Translations under genes and position numbers: made by a program
Origin: Chromatiaceae bacterium
GTDB lineage: Bacteria > Pseudomonadota > Gammaproteobacteria > Chromatiales > Chromatiaceae
Assembly (NCBI GenBank): GCA_024235395.1
Contig: JACKMK010000003.1
Coordinates: forward strand, 1,030,761 to 1,094,760
Length of the DNA: 64,000 bases
Reading direction: 5' to 3'
In this document: piece after piece, positions 8,885 through 16,846 of the stretch
Numbering within the stretch: position 1 is the first letter of the stretch
Layout of the letters: the number at the start of each line of letters is the position of its first letter
The notes under the pieces: model-generated
Told to the model about the DNA's origin: nothing
Seen by the model: the letters and a program-made list of their open reading frames with translations, nothing else
Databases searched by the model: none

Positions 8885-10695
8885 CGGGATCCTTTCCAGC
8901 GTCGCGTTGGGCGCCATCGCCGGCAGCGGTCACCCGGACCGCCCGCAATGGTTCCTCGCAACATCATAACCAGCGGCGGCGCAGGAAATAAATCGGCATG
9001 TCGACGGCGAGCGCCCGTGGCCCTAGAAACTTGACTGGTACTGACCGGATCGAACTCGGCCAATCCGCGCTTTCCCTCATTCATCAACCTGCTGATTTCT
9101 TTCGATCGTCTGTTCAGTATGTGAAAAGCAAGGCATAACTTCAGGCTGAACGGTGTGGTCGAAATGCTTAGGAGTTCGCTCTCGGCAAGAACCCCGTCGT
9201 CTAGTGCGCCGGAAACAGTGGCTGCGACGAATAGTACATGCTGACCTCGTTGGTCGCGATTAGTCCATCGCCAAGTTCGATAGTTCGGTATCAAGGCTGA
9301 GAACGGCGCTGTAAGGGGAAAAGACCGTAGCAAGGGCGTCAGCGTCGACAGATCCGTTATTGTCCCAAGACTGGTGCCGCTCGCGGTAATGGACTCCACC
9401 GCGCCGTTTGGCTTCAGTATTCCAACATAGATGTCACTCATCCCAGATATGCCTGGATTAGTCATCCCGATAGATACTGAGAGCACCTCGCCTACGCCAA
9501 AGGCAGATTGGTTGGTTAATGCGTAGGCGCTAGGCTTTGAGGAGCCGCCAAACCATTCGGTGACGACTTGTTGCGCTGGGTGATTTTGTGGCGTCTGATC
9601 ATGAGATGTGTAGCGATCCAGAATCGGTTCTATTGTCCATTGCCACCAGATGACGCCAAGCATCCAGCTCTCGTTTTCGGCAGTCCAAACCCGCATGAAC
9701 GCCTCATAGCAGTCGGCTTGCTCTTGCGCATCTATCACGTCGGTTTCTTTCGCTTGCCAATCGGCGGGATCTATGTTGTTTCCGTCAACGCCACGGTATG
9801 AAATCTCACTGAAGACGACTGGCTTCTGAGTGCGTCTGTGAAGGTCTTTCACAATTGAAACCAGGTCGTAGTGTCCGTTGATGCCACGCCAAGCTTGCAC
9901 CAACTCTTCCACCGAGGGATTGCGCTTGCGGGTTAGCGGCTCGTAGAGCGAAAGGCCTATGTGATCCAGCCGAGAAACGACGGGTATCGAAAAAGCCTCG
10001 CCGTCTGGGGCGCCTCGCGCGTTGAGTACGGCGTTCCATGCCAAGTCTCCTGTATAAACGTCTCTGACCGAATCAACGGTGTTATCCCACTGTGCTCTAT
10101 AGGCTGCATTTGCCATCGATTGCAGTTCATTGGCGATGTAGAACAACGTCACGCCATGCTTTTCTGCAAGTGATGCAAGACGCGTGAGGTGGTCACGGTA
10201 GGAAGCAAACCACAACGCAGGATTGGACGGGTTAATCGCTCCGCTCCAAGAACCATCTTCGGGGATTACAGTGAACTTGTATGCAACCCGAAACCCTTTC
10301 GACCGCAGTAGGTCAAAGAGTTGCGCGAGGTGTTCATCCGTTTCAGTAGCGCTTTGGCTTGCATAAATTGCGTTGCTAGTCGCGCCGGACTGAAAGTAAG
10401 GAGTGGTCACCATGACGGTATTGCTTCCCGTGTTGACCAGCTGATCTATGGACATTGGGTAACCGGCGGCGTTGGGCAGCCGGTCTTTGCCATACATATT
10501 GATATTGAAGCCTTGGATCTCAAATGCGCCTGCGTTCGCCAACGCGGCTTGCAGAATGCAGGTCGCAGCTATTGCATTCACGATCCCGCGGCATTTGATG
10601 GACTTTCCGCCTTTCGTTCGCCTATTTCTCCGCCAGTGCATGTCTGCAACTGTGGTATGGAGCCAAAGCATCGTGGATCGAAGGTCGATTGCCAT
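8839..10695 (-). CDS. Secreted glycoside-hydrolase-like TIM barrel plus Ig-like domain, with run-on tail
   Basis: The frame encodes 618 aa; the true start is unclear (ATGs at 10695, 10671 and 10641, or GTG near 10578; none has a strong SD). A signal peptide ends near ALANAGA. A TIM-barrel region (about 60-390) shows likely catalytic acids in IANELQSM and VFSEISYRG, as in GH113/GTA-type barrels. A beta-sandwich (about 395-519, FGVGEVLSVSIGMTNPG) follows and normally ends the protein. The last 99 residues (8842-9138) are Arg-rich, without a domain, and run into nemA. It lies 43 nt downstream of the csrA-like gene. AT-rich codon use marks it as island DNA. Confidence 0.7.
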   Translation of the reverse strand: MAIDLRSTMLWLHTTVADMHWRRNRRTKGGKSIKCRGIVNAIAATCILQAALANAGAFEIQGFNINMYGKDRLPNAAGYPMSIDQLVNTGSNTVMVTTPYFQSGATSNAIYASQSATETDEHLAQLFDLLRSKGFRVAYKFTVIPEDGSWSGAINPSNPALWFASYRDHLTRLASLAEKHGVTLFYIANELQSMANAAYRAQWDNTVDSVRDVYTGDLAWNAVLNARGAPDGEAFSIPVVSRLDHIGLSLYEPLTRKRNPSVEELVQAWRGINGHYDLVSIVKDLHRRTQKPVVFSEISYRGVDGNNIDPADWQAKETDVIDAQEQADCYEAFMRVWTAENESWMLGVIWWQWTIEPILDRYTSHDQTPQNHPAQQVVTEWFGGSSKPSAYALTNQSAFGVGEVLSVSIGMTNPGISGMSDIYVGILKPNGAVESITASGTSLGTITDLSTLTPLLRSFPLTAPFSALIPNYRTWRWTNRDQRGQHVLFVAATVSGALDDGVLAESELLSISTTPFSLKLCLAFHILNRRSKEISRLMNEGKRGLAEFDPVSTSQVSRATGARRRHADLFPAPPLVMMLRGTIAGGPGDRCRRWRPTRRWKGSRCEHFSNRRHSVDSR

Positions 10696-10738
10696 TGATG
10701 GGCCTCAGTTGGGATTGACTCGGGCAGATCTGTTTACC

Positions 10739-10918
10739 TTAGTCGGAAGTATGGGCGACCCCAGCTATCTCTTCGCGTAAGATTTTTACCGAGCTAGGGG
10801 CTTCAATGCCGACAGCGGTATCGGTGCTGCTCTTGTATTCCACCAGAGTGACCCGGATCGGGCCGTCTGAGGTTTCGAGAATGATCGATTCGCCTTCCCG
10901 GCGGGTGAGTATCAACAT
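10739..10918 (-). CDS. CsrA/RsmA-family RNA-binding regulator (orphan, in island)
   Basis: A 59-aa protein starting MLILTRREGESI, with the core beta strands (IRVTLVEY, TAVGIEAP) and the RNA-contact region VKILREEI. CsrA dimers bind GGA motifs in mRNA leaders and block or promote translation. The start is fixed by homology and by GGAGG seven bases upstream; this SD itself carries GGA, so self-regulation is possible. The sequence diverges from the housekeeping CsrA (an extra turn ETSDGP and a short tail). It probably forms an operon with the downstream glycoside-hydrolase-like gene. Confidence 0.88.
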   Translation of the reverse strand: MLILTRREGESIILETSDGPIRVTLVEYKSSTDTAVGIEAPSSVKILREEIAGVAHTSD

Positions 10919-11461
10919 GGTGCAGCCTCCGTGCTGACGTGGTGGGAGTGGCCAAGGAACCAAGTCACCCAGCATGCGCAAAGCCAAGGCGTTTCCGGCT
11001 GCATGCCTTCCCATCCGGCAGTCTTCCTGCGGGGTTCCGCGGCGGCAACGCCTTGCTCAATTTGGTTCCACAATTATGGGTCGCGGTTTGTGCAGTTCGT
11101 TCTTTTTCACGTTCAACGCGACAGGCATCTCAACTCACGAGGATGAGTTTCTGAAACGGCGGACTTTACTTAACCTTGATCAATATTGGGTGACAATTTT
11201 TTTTACAGTTTTGTCCGGTCCCCAAAATCACAAACCAATAATCAGTAACTTAATTACTGGTATCAAGTTTGCTTCCTCGGGAAAGTGGTTTGTCCGGCGT
11301 GTTTGATGTTCGGAGCAGTTTTTCAGATCGCAGCGCAAATCTCCGTTCGATCATTCCAACTCAGACAGTCCCACCATCGGGCGCATCTGTGCACTGGAGG
11401 GGAGCGAGCGGACGAACCATTGGCAATAACAATCGGCAAAAACAAAGGGAATCGATAAACG
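10919..11461. other. AT-rich divergent control region in the island
   Basis: A 543-nt gap between the csrA-like gene (minus) and the PEP-CTERM gene (plus). From about 11150 it is markedly AT-rich, with a run of eight T (11200s) and a 6-bp inverted repeat CAGTAA/TTACTG (11243-11259) that could be an operator. Short open frames in 10931-11306 overlap each other and have no SD or recognisable product, so I do not call genes here. It should contain the promoters of both flanking genes. Confidence 0.4.
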
Positions 11462-13054
11462 ATGAAGATGTACCTGGCAGTTGCGCTTGCTACTACAAGC
11501 GCTATCGCTCAAGCAGTCCCGCTCACCGTCAACATCTCTGGAACCGTCTCAAGTATCGGAGGGCAGGCTTACAATCAGGTCGATGAGTTCGCCATTGGAG
11601 ACCACTTCGCCTATCAGCTAAATCTAGACGATAGCTTGCTCGGGCCAGCAACCGGAGGTGCGGCGCGAAATCTCAATTTGGTTTCGGATTTTCGGGCTCG
11701 AATTGGTGGATATCGCATCGAGGGAGATGGCGCAGACGTATTCCTGCGGAACGACGGATCAACTGGTGTATTCCAAGATCCTTATGACCAGCTAAGCATC
11801 GACCACCTGTCCGCCCCGGTTTATGCTGGCGGTTTCGGTATTCCAAATCGCACGGACTTTACTTTTACCGATGGACCCATAGCCGGGGAAGCTATCAATT
11901 CGCTGAGTCTTCTTATTCAACACCCAGATGTTGATTTCGTTCAGGCCGGTCAAAATTTGACGCAGATTTTTCAGTCAGTAGCGTCGAGTTCCACTGATCT
12001 GAAAGTCCCGGTGGCCGCAAATCCGAGGGTTCCGACATTTGAAGTAAACGCGTTATTCATGAACGAAGGATTTGGGGAGGTTCCTGTTAGCGTCGAGATT
12101 GCCATCAATTCGCTTTCCGTTAATCCTACGCTTGCTGCGCAACCTCTGGCTTTCGGCACAGCAACAGCTGCGATTGTTAAAGAAACTCGATTCGGAAATG
12201 CCACGGATGCATTTGATACTTCGACTGACGGAAGCGGCGGAGTCGATTCGCGAGCGTTTGCGTTTAGCACCAATGCCGGTCAAGCCTCGGCACGAGGAAA
12301 CATTACTGACGCTGTCATTGAGGACTCCAAGCTTAAGTCGCCTGGATTGGAGGTTGGAGCATTCGCGAGCGGTGCTGGCGATTCTGGGCAAGCGCTTTCT
12401 CGGGCTATTGCATTCCGTAGTTTCGAATACGCCGGCGAAGATCCATTGCGAATCAACGTCAACTCTACGCTTGATGGCAGATTCAGAGATGCACCCTTTG
12501 GCTTACCGAGTGGTCAACGTTCGGCCAGTGGCGGCATTTATGTCTTCGATGCCGTTGCGTTTGCCGATGCAATCAACTGGTTAGGCGGTGATTTGGAAGA
12601 CATCTTTTTCCCTCTCGCGGGGAAAAACACTGACAATGTCGATCCGCTGAAGCTCGATGACTTGTCAATTGCAAGTCTGCTGGGCATCAATCCGTTGGCG
12701 GCGCTGTCGTTTAACGAGCTGGCGACAGCAGACGAGATCATGAGGGACTTGGTTCTTTCGCTGAACGTTGCTAGTGGGCAAGAGTTTACGATTCTTTACG
12801 ATCTATCCGCGACTTCTCTGGTCTCATGCTTTGTCAGCGAGTGTGGCGCTGGGTCGACGAACTTTTTTAACTCACTGTCTTCAGCGGCAGATTTTTTTAC
12901 TGATGAGCAAGGTAACGTCGTCACTTCGATTGTGCCGCTAGCGCTGGTAGATGACGGGCAGGCTGTTCCACTTCCTGCCACGTGGCTCTTGCTTGTTGGG
13001 GGACTGCTTGTCACCGGAATGCGCAAGTGGTCGTCTGACCGTCTCGCTGCGTAG
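11462..13054 (+). CDS. PEP-CTERM sorting-domain surface protein
   Basis: A 530-aa exported protein. The signal peptide is about residues 1-18 (ends AIAQA). A long beta-rich, Ser/Asn/Ala-rich body without a recognisable enzyme domain follows. The C-terminal sorting signal VPLPATWLLLVGGLL plus a basic tail (MRKWSSDR) is a variant of the PEP-CTERM motif recognised by exosortase. Such proteins are linked to exopolysaccharide and biofilm or floc formation. AAAGGG lies about 10 bases before the ATG. No exosortase gene is in this window, so it must be elsewhere. Cysteine-poor apart from SCFVSEC near 455. Probably single-gene, with a terminator at 13180. Confidence 0.85.
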   Translation: MKMYLAVALATTSAIAQAVPLTVNISGTVSSIGGQAYNQVDEFAIGDHFAYQLNLDDSLLGPATGGAARNLNLVSDFRARIGGYRIEGDGADVFLRNDGSTGVFQDPYDQLSIDHLSAPVYAGGFGIPNRTDFTFTDGPIAGEAINSLSLLIQHPDVDFVQAGQNLTQIFQSVASSSTDLKVPVAANPRVPTFEVNALFMNEGFGEVPVSVEIAINSLSVNPTLAAQPLAFGTATAAIVKETRFGNATDAFDTSTDGSGGVDSRAFAFSTNAGQASARGNITDAVIEDSKLKSPGLEVGAFASGAGDSGQALSRAIAFRSFEYAGEDPLRINVNSTLDGRFRDAPFGLPSGQRSASGGIYVFDAVAFADAINWLGGDLEDIFFPLAGKNTDNVDPLKLDDLSIASLLGINPLAALSFNELATADEIMRDLVLSLNVASGQEFTILYDLSATSLVSCFVSECGAGSTNFFNSLSSAADFFTDEQGNVVTSIVPLALVDDGQAVPLPATWLLLVGGLLVTGMRKWSSDRLAA

Positions 13055-13179
13055 TATGTCCACGGCGAGCCGGCCTCACCGAGGTCGGTTTCGCCAAAAC
13101 TCGCAGCTCGACGGAGCGGGAGTCTAAGGATGCGTTTGGCGCGTGACACTGCCCCCCGCTTTCGGAAGTCCTGACGCTC

Positions 13180-13204
13180 ACGCCCGCCTTGCGCGGGCGT
13201 TTCA
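13180..13204 (+). terminator. Intrinsic-type terminator after PEP-CTERM gene
   Basis: A perfect 8-bp GC-rich stem (13180-13187 with 13193-13200, loop of 5) is followed by TTTC. It lies 126 nt after the PEP-CTERM stop and also faces the end of the minus-strand pair at 13249-14357, so it may serve both directions. Confidence 0.6.
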
Positions 13205-13248
13205 TGGCATGGAATGGCGCTTGCGTTAATTACGCCGTGGGCAGTCAG

Positions 13249-13422
13249 TCAGCTATTGCTCGACTCTGTATCCATGTTTCGGCGGCTATCAGGTGTTGCT
13301 TGGTTAACGTTCTCTGGCGTCCGGGGGCTGTTTGTGGCTCGCTTGTGTAGGTCAGACCTGACGTCTTTCCGAAGCTGCTGTGCTTCCTGGAATAGACGGA
13401 GGTTATCAGCAATTGATTTCAT
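13249..13422 (-). CDS. Small hypothetical protein in the island
   Basis: A 57-aa hydrophilic ORF. Its ATG is 2 nt after the stop of the two-TM protein (13425-14357), with GGGAGG about 10 bases upstream, so translational coupling is likely. The first 30 residues are a predicted charged helix (LFQEAQQLRKDVRSDLHKR); the rest is Ser/Asn/Thr/Pro-rich and probably disordered. No homology recognised. The SD and tight spacing are the main support. It may be part of a two-gene unit with its neighbour. Confidence 0.5.
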   Translation of the reverse strand: MKSIADNLRLFQEAQQLRKDVRSDLHKRATNSPRTPENVNQATPDSRRNMDTESSNS

Positions 13423-13424
13423 GA

Positions 13425-14357
13425 CTACCCAACCTCCCAATACTCATCTAAATCTTCGAATCGTCCGAAGAAAGCCCGTTTCAGATATTGGTACTCAAGC
13501 AGCAACTTAAAAGGGAAAACCTTTTCTTCCATGAACTCCTGCATCTCGTCTTCCGCGTCAAAGATCTGTTGGTTATGCAGTTCGATGTTGAGGAAGCCGA
13601 AAACAGTACCAAGATGCTCAAGCTTGCACCCCATGTATTGCTGCATGGTCTTGTAACGCTTGGCACTACCGCATACGTAATCATTCCGATTGAGTACATA
13701 AGCTGTGCCGTCAGCTGACTTCATGCACTTAACGCATTCGTAGCCTTCAAATCTCGGGTCGGACAACGGGATGACCCTGGAGTTCACCAAGTCGCGGTTC
13801 GGATGATAGTGTAGCTCATACAAAAGCACGTTGGACTCTTGGTCGAACGTGTAGAGGGACACAAAAAGGTCCCTCTTTCTGATCTTGATCCGGTTCGAGC
13901 TTTGATGAACGTGTTCCGTCAACGCATCGACGACGAGCGTGATGTTCCGGTCAAATGCGTGCTGATCCTTAAGTTTCTTGAGGCTTGGGAGCTCATCCGA
14001 ATCGCAACGTCGAATGTGCTGAGCGATTTCGTGGTTCATAACCACCAAACACTCTGCGATGTGCTCTGGCTCAATTAATGCGTGTTTGACCGCAGGGAAC
14101 TTCTTGAACACCACTGAGAGAATTGTGACGATCATCGCGCCAGCGAGGGTCATCCCTGTCACTGCGTAGTAGACCTTGATTGCGCCTGGTTGAAGCGCGT
14201 GGTTGGACAACCAACCAGAGATGGAAAGCCCAAACGCCTTCTTCAAAAGAAGGTATCCGGACGCCAATAGCAGCACGATCTCGGAAAAGAGCTCCAGCTT
14301 GGTGCCAACGATGGTTTTTGAAAGCTTGCCGTAGGCAACGGCATAAATGCGGCGCAA
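13425..14357 (-). CDS. Two-TM membrane protein with GAF-like cytosolic domain
   Basis: A 310-aa protein, TTG start with AAAGGA about 9 bases upstream. Two hydrophobic helices (about 24-40 and 63-85) are followed by a helical linker (HALIEPEHIAECLVVMNHEI) and a GAF-like alpha/beta domain (about 165-295, KRDLFVSLYTFDQESNVLLYELHYH, then GTVFGFLNIELHN). Cysteines in ECVKCMK and YVCGS could bind a metal or be redox active. No catalytic motif is seen. Two TMs with a cytosolic sensor domain also occur in some bacterial immunity effectors, but that link is only by architecture. Low-GC codon use like the rest of the island. Confidence 0.75.
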   Translation of the reverse strand: MRRIYAVAYGKLSKTIVGTKLELFSEIVLLLASGYLLLKKAFGLSISGWLSNHALQPGAIKVYYAVTGMTLAGAMIVTILSVVFKKFPAVKHALIEPEHIAECLVVMNHEIAQHIRRCDSDELPSLKKLKDQHAFDRNITLVVDALTEHVHQSSNRIKIRKRDLFVSLYTFDQESNVLLYELHYHPNRDLVNSRVIPLSDPRFEGYECVKCMKSADGTAYVLNRNDYVCGSAKRYKTMQQYMGCKLEHLGTVFGFLNIELHNQQIFDAEDEMQEFMEEKVFPFKLLLEYQYLKRAFFGRFEDLDEYWEVG

Positions 14358-14576
14358 GTTCGCGATTCCTTTCCCGTTACGGCGTGATTGCGTTGTTCTT
14401 ATGACGCTGATTATTGATGAATTTGAAAGGAAACGGAAACTAGCGCAGCCACGATTAACCTGGCGGGTGTCAGCCTACCGGGGCACTGAGCAGGAGTTCA
14501 TTTCTCCCAGAATTTTGCCCGGCGAAGGACCGCGCAATGAGCGTGGCCACTAAGTATATGTTTATTAATCAGAAAA

Positions 14577-14653
14577 TGGCGCGCCCGAGAGGATTTGAAC
14601 CTCTGACCCCAGCCTTCGGAGGGCTGTACTCTATCCAACTGAGCTACGGGCGC
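14577..14653 (-). tRNA. tRNA-Arg (anticodon CCG)
   Basis: A 77-nt cloverleaf read on the minus strand. The 7-bp acceptor stem (GCGCCCG/CGGGCGC), discriminator G and an encoded CCA end lie at 14577-14579. The anticodon loop CTCCGAA gives CCG, reading CGG. The T-loop TTCAAAT is canonical. Its 3' end marks the right border of the AT-richer island at about 9.0-14.6 kb, a common site for island integration. Confidence 0.97.
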
Positions 14654-14675
14654 TATGAGAACGGATGTGGCGCAA

Positions 14676-15000
14676 TCAGCGGCTCAACCCGCCACTGAGG
14701 CAGTGATGGAGCGTGCCTTCGCTGGTGCGCGGCGTTTCGGGTCCGAATACGGCGGCGGTCTCGATCGCGACGAGTGACGGCCACCGTTGTTCCGGGGCCC
14801 GCATTCTCGCCGATTTGCCCGGTCCAGCTCAATGCCGTAGACGACATTCTTACCGCCGGTCCTCGCAGGCCTCCTACTGGCGCCGGCTGCGCCGCCAGCC
14901 AGCGCGCATGGCCGTTGCCCAAACCGCATCCCACCGCGTGCGATCCAGCCCGGCTTCCCGTTTCGAGGGGCGGCCGGCTGTCCGCACCCCGTCCCAAATA
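14676..15000 (-). pseudogene. Possible decayed gene with two frameshifts
   Basis: No intact ORF is convincing in 14654-15152, yet coding-like stretches occur in all three minus-strand frames in succession: VGCGLGNGHARWLAAQ (about 14880-14935), then NVVYGIELDRAN (about 14810-14850), then SLVAIETAAVFGPETP to a stop at 14676. The G-x-G-x-G pattern followed by GIELD resembles motifs I and II of a class I SAM methyltransferase. This is a guess from short segments; the stretch could also be non-coding GC-rich DNA. Confidence 0.25.
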
Positions 15001-15152
15001 TATCGGCTGAATGACGTCCATACAAAAAATCAATGCCTGCATCAAAAAAACTAGCCTATGCTTAGGCAGTGCATGGTGCGACGCAACAACCGCGGCGTCA
15101 GACCGCGGTGCGCTCCATGCAAGACCACCACCGATAGCGAAGGAGAATGATG

Positions 15153-15497
15153 ATGTCCCTTGCAGCAGCGACACGCGTCCTCGACGGCGCGGTCAAGGCC
15201 CTCCCATTGGACGAAGATGGCTTCCTGCTCGAACACCGATTCTGGAATCGTGCGCTGGCACAGCAGCTCGCTGACCATATGGGGGTCGGCCAACTGGGTG
15301 CAACCCATTGGCTGATCATCGATTTCGTGCGCGACAAGTACTTCCGTACCGGCGCCATGCCGCCGATGCGCAACCTGTGCCGCAAGCTGGGTGTCGATCG
15401 CGAGGCGGTCAAAAAGGCATTCGGTGGCTGCCGCGAACTCTGGCAGATCGCTGGCCTGCCCAACCCGGGCAGTGAGGCGCTCAGTTACATGAGCTGA
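15153..15497 (+). CDS. DsrC/TusE-family protein lacking both conserved C-terminal cysteines
   Basis: A 114-aa protein with the DsrC/TusE fold signature (DEDGFLLEHRFWNRALAQQLA, HWLIIDFVRDKYFRTGAMPPMRNLCRKLG, QIAGLPNPG). In DsrC and TusE sulfur is carried on a Cys before the IAGLP motif and/or a penultimate Cys. Here the first position is Trp (LWQIAGLP) and the tail ends without Cys. One Cys (FGGC) lies four residues earlier. This suggests a regulatory or DNA-binding paralogue rather than a sulfur carrier. Three consecutive ATGs exist; the third (15153) is best placed after AAGGAG. Confidence 0.85.
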   Translation: MSLAAATRVLDGAVKALPLDEDGFLLEHRFWNRALAQQLADHMGVGQLGATHWLIIDFVRDKYFRTGAMPPMRNLCRKLGVDREAVKKAFGGCRELWQIAGLPNPGSEALSYMS

Positions 15498-15512
15498 AGG
15501 CATTCACGGGAT

Positions 15513-15542
15513 GGCCCCGGTCGACGCAAGGCTCGACCGGGG
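15513..15542. terminator. Hairpin between convergent genes
   Basis: A perfect 11-bp stem with an 8-nt loop lies between the stops of the DsrC-like gene (plus) and ccmI (minus). It lacks a T-tract on either strand, but its strength and position suggest a bidirectional transcription end. Confidence 0.6.
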
Positions 15543-15550
15543 CATACGAA

Positions 15551-16846
15551 TCACTCGACAACCCGATCGATCAACAGCTGCACGCTGTCTGGCGGTTCTT
15601 GGGTGGTGACGACCTGGTCGCTGGCGACCATATCGCCGGCCTGCGTACCCGCCTGCCCGCTTTTCGAGACCTTGGCGCTCACCTTGACGCGCGGGAATGC
15701 CGAAAGTTTCATCGCCGGCATCATCGCCATGGCGTCGGTCAGCGTGACCCGCAGCGGTAGTTCACCTGCCTGATGTCGGGCGACCGCGAGCGGCATCGGT
15801 GGACCGCTTTCTGCGCGTGCCAGGACGAACACGGTATCGCTCGGATCGACCTGTTCAAGCAGCGACGGTGCGAGCGCAACCTCGACGACAATCGCCGCAC
15901 CCTGCGACGGGTCGGCCGGTACATCGCCCGCGGGTACGTCGGCCGCCGCGGTGCTCGGGGCACCACCCATGATCGGCGGCAGGCCCCCGGTGGCCGCCGG
16001 TAGCTGGCCGCCGACGCGGGTGATCATTTGGCCGAGTTCGGTCTGCATCTGCGGCTCTCCGGCGAGCAACGGATAGGCGCGCTGCCAGAACTCCAGGGCC
16101 TTCGCGTTGTCGCCCTGTTCCGCCGCCGCATTGCCGAGCAGCCACAGCGCGGTCACGCTCTGCGGGTCGATCGTCAACGCCTTTTGCAGCAGTTCCACTG
16201 CGCGGGGTCCGACCCGTCTTCCATCGCGCATGGCCATCGCGTCCGCGAGCGACAACAGGCCGGCGGTGTCGTCCGGCAACAGACGAACGACGTTTTCAAA
16301 CGCATAGACCGCATCCGGGTAGTTCTGCAGCCGCATATAGGTGCGGCCGAGCAGGTACCAGCCATCCGGGTTGTCTGGATTGGCTTCCAGGCGGCTGCGC
16401 AACTGGGCGACCAGTTCGTCGATCGGCGGCGCTTCGCCGTTGCTGCCGTGCCCTGCCGCGCGCTGGACGGCCGGTTGCGCCGCGATCAACTCCGGTGAAC
16501 CGATATGCAGGTACAGCGGTACGGTGATTGCCGGGACCATCAACGCCGCAACCAGAAGCGCCCAGCCACCACCGGATCGGCCGGCCGGGGTGACATGCGT
16601 CGAGGTGCCCTCGAGGTCCTGGGCAAGCGCGAGTTCAAGGTCTTGCTTAGCCTGGTTGAACTCCTCTTCGGACAACTCCCCGGCATCTTTCTGCTTGCGC
16701 AGTTCGGCGAGGTGTTCGCGCGCAATCGCCACGTTGAGTTGCTCGGTGGTATCGCTGCGTGCGGCGTGACTGCGCAGCAGTGTCGGGGCGAGTAGAGCCA
16801 GGGCCGCCACGATCATCGCGGCCGAGATAATCCAGAACAGGGTCAT
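15551..16846 (-). CDS. ccmI: CcmI, TPR protein of cytochrome c maturation
   Basis: A 431-aa protein. The N terminus MTLFWIISAAMIVAAL is TM1; a cytosolic loop with a leucine-zipper-like helix follows, then TM2 (about 95-112) and a periplasmic TPR domain (about 150-290). The C-terminal beta domain (about 320-431) matches the long CcmI/CycH form that chaperones apocytochrome c. The start is set by an ATG overlapping the ccmH TGA by 4 nt. Last gene of the ccm operon. Confidence 0.93.
   Translation of the reverse strand: MTLFWIISAAMIVAALALLAPTLLRSHAARSDTTEQLNVAIAREHLAELRKQKDAGELSEEEFNQAKQDLELALAQDLEGTSTHVTPAGRSGGGWALLVAALMVPAITVPLYLHIGSPELIAAQPAVQRAAGHGSNGEAPPIDELVAQLRSRLEANPDNPDGWYLLGRTYMRLQNYPDAVYAFENVVRLLPDDTAGLLSLADAMAMRDGRRVGPRAVELLQKALTIDPQSVTALWLLGNAAAEQGDNAKALEFWQRAYPLLAGEPQMQTELGQMITRVGGQLPAATGGLPPIMGGAPSTAAADVPAGDVPADPSQGAAIVVEVALAPSLLEQVDPSDTVFVLARAESGPPMPLAVARHQAGELPLRVTLTDAMAMMPAMKLSAFPRVKVSAKVSKSGQAGTQAGDMVASDQVVTTQEPPDSVQLLIDRVVE

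Noticed and set aside
9008..9024. GCGCCCGTGGC resembles the 5' end of the tRNA-Arg gene and could be an att copy at the left island edge
   Set aside because: Only about 10 of 11 bases match, it is in inverted orientation and comes from the 5' rather than the 3' end of the tRNA; probably chance.
11420..11440. Possible sigma-54 promoter (TGGCA...GGC) before the PEP-CTERM gene
   Set aside because: The distance between the GG and GC elements is wrong for a -24/-12 promoter.
13214..13510. 98-aa plus-strand open frame after the PEP-CTERM terminator
   Set aside because: No SD, and it overlaps the end of the two-TM gene and the better supported small ORF on the minus strand.
14713..15054. 113-aa plus-strand open frame between tRNA-Arg and the DsrC-like gene
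   Set aside because: Ser/Arg-rich, no SD, no domain; the coding-like signal in this stretch is on the minus strand and broken.
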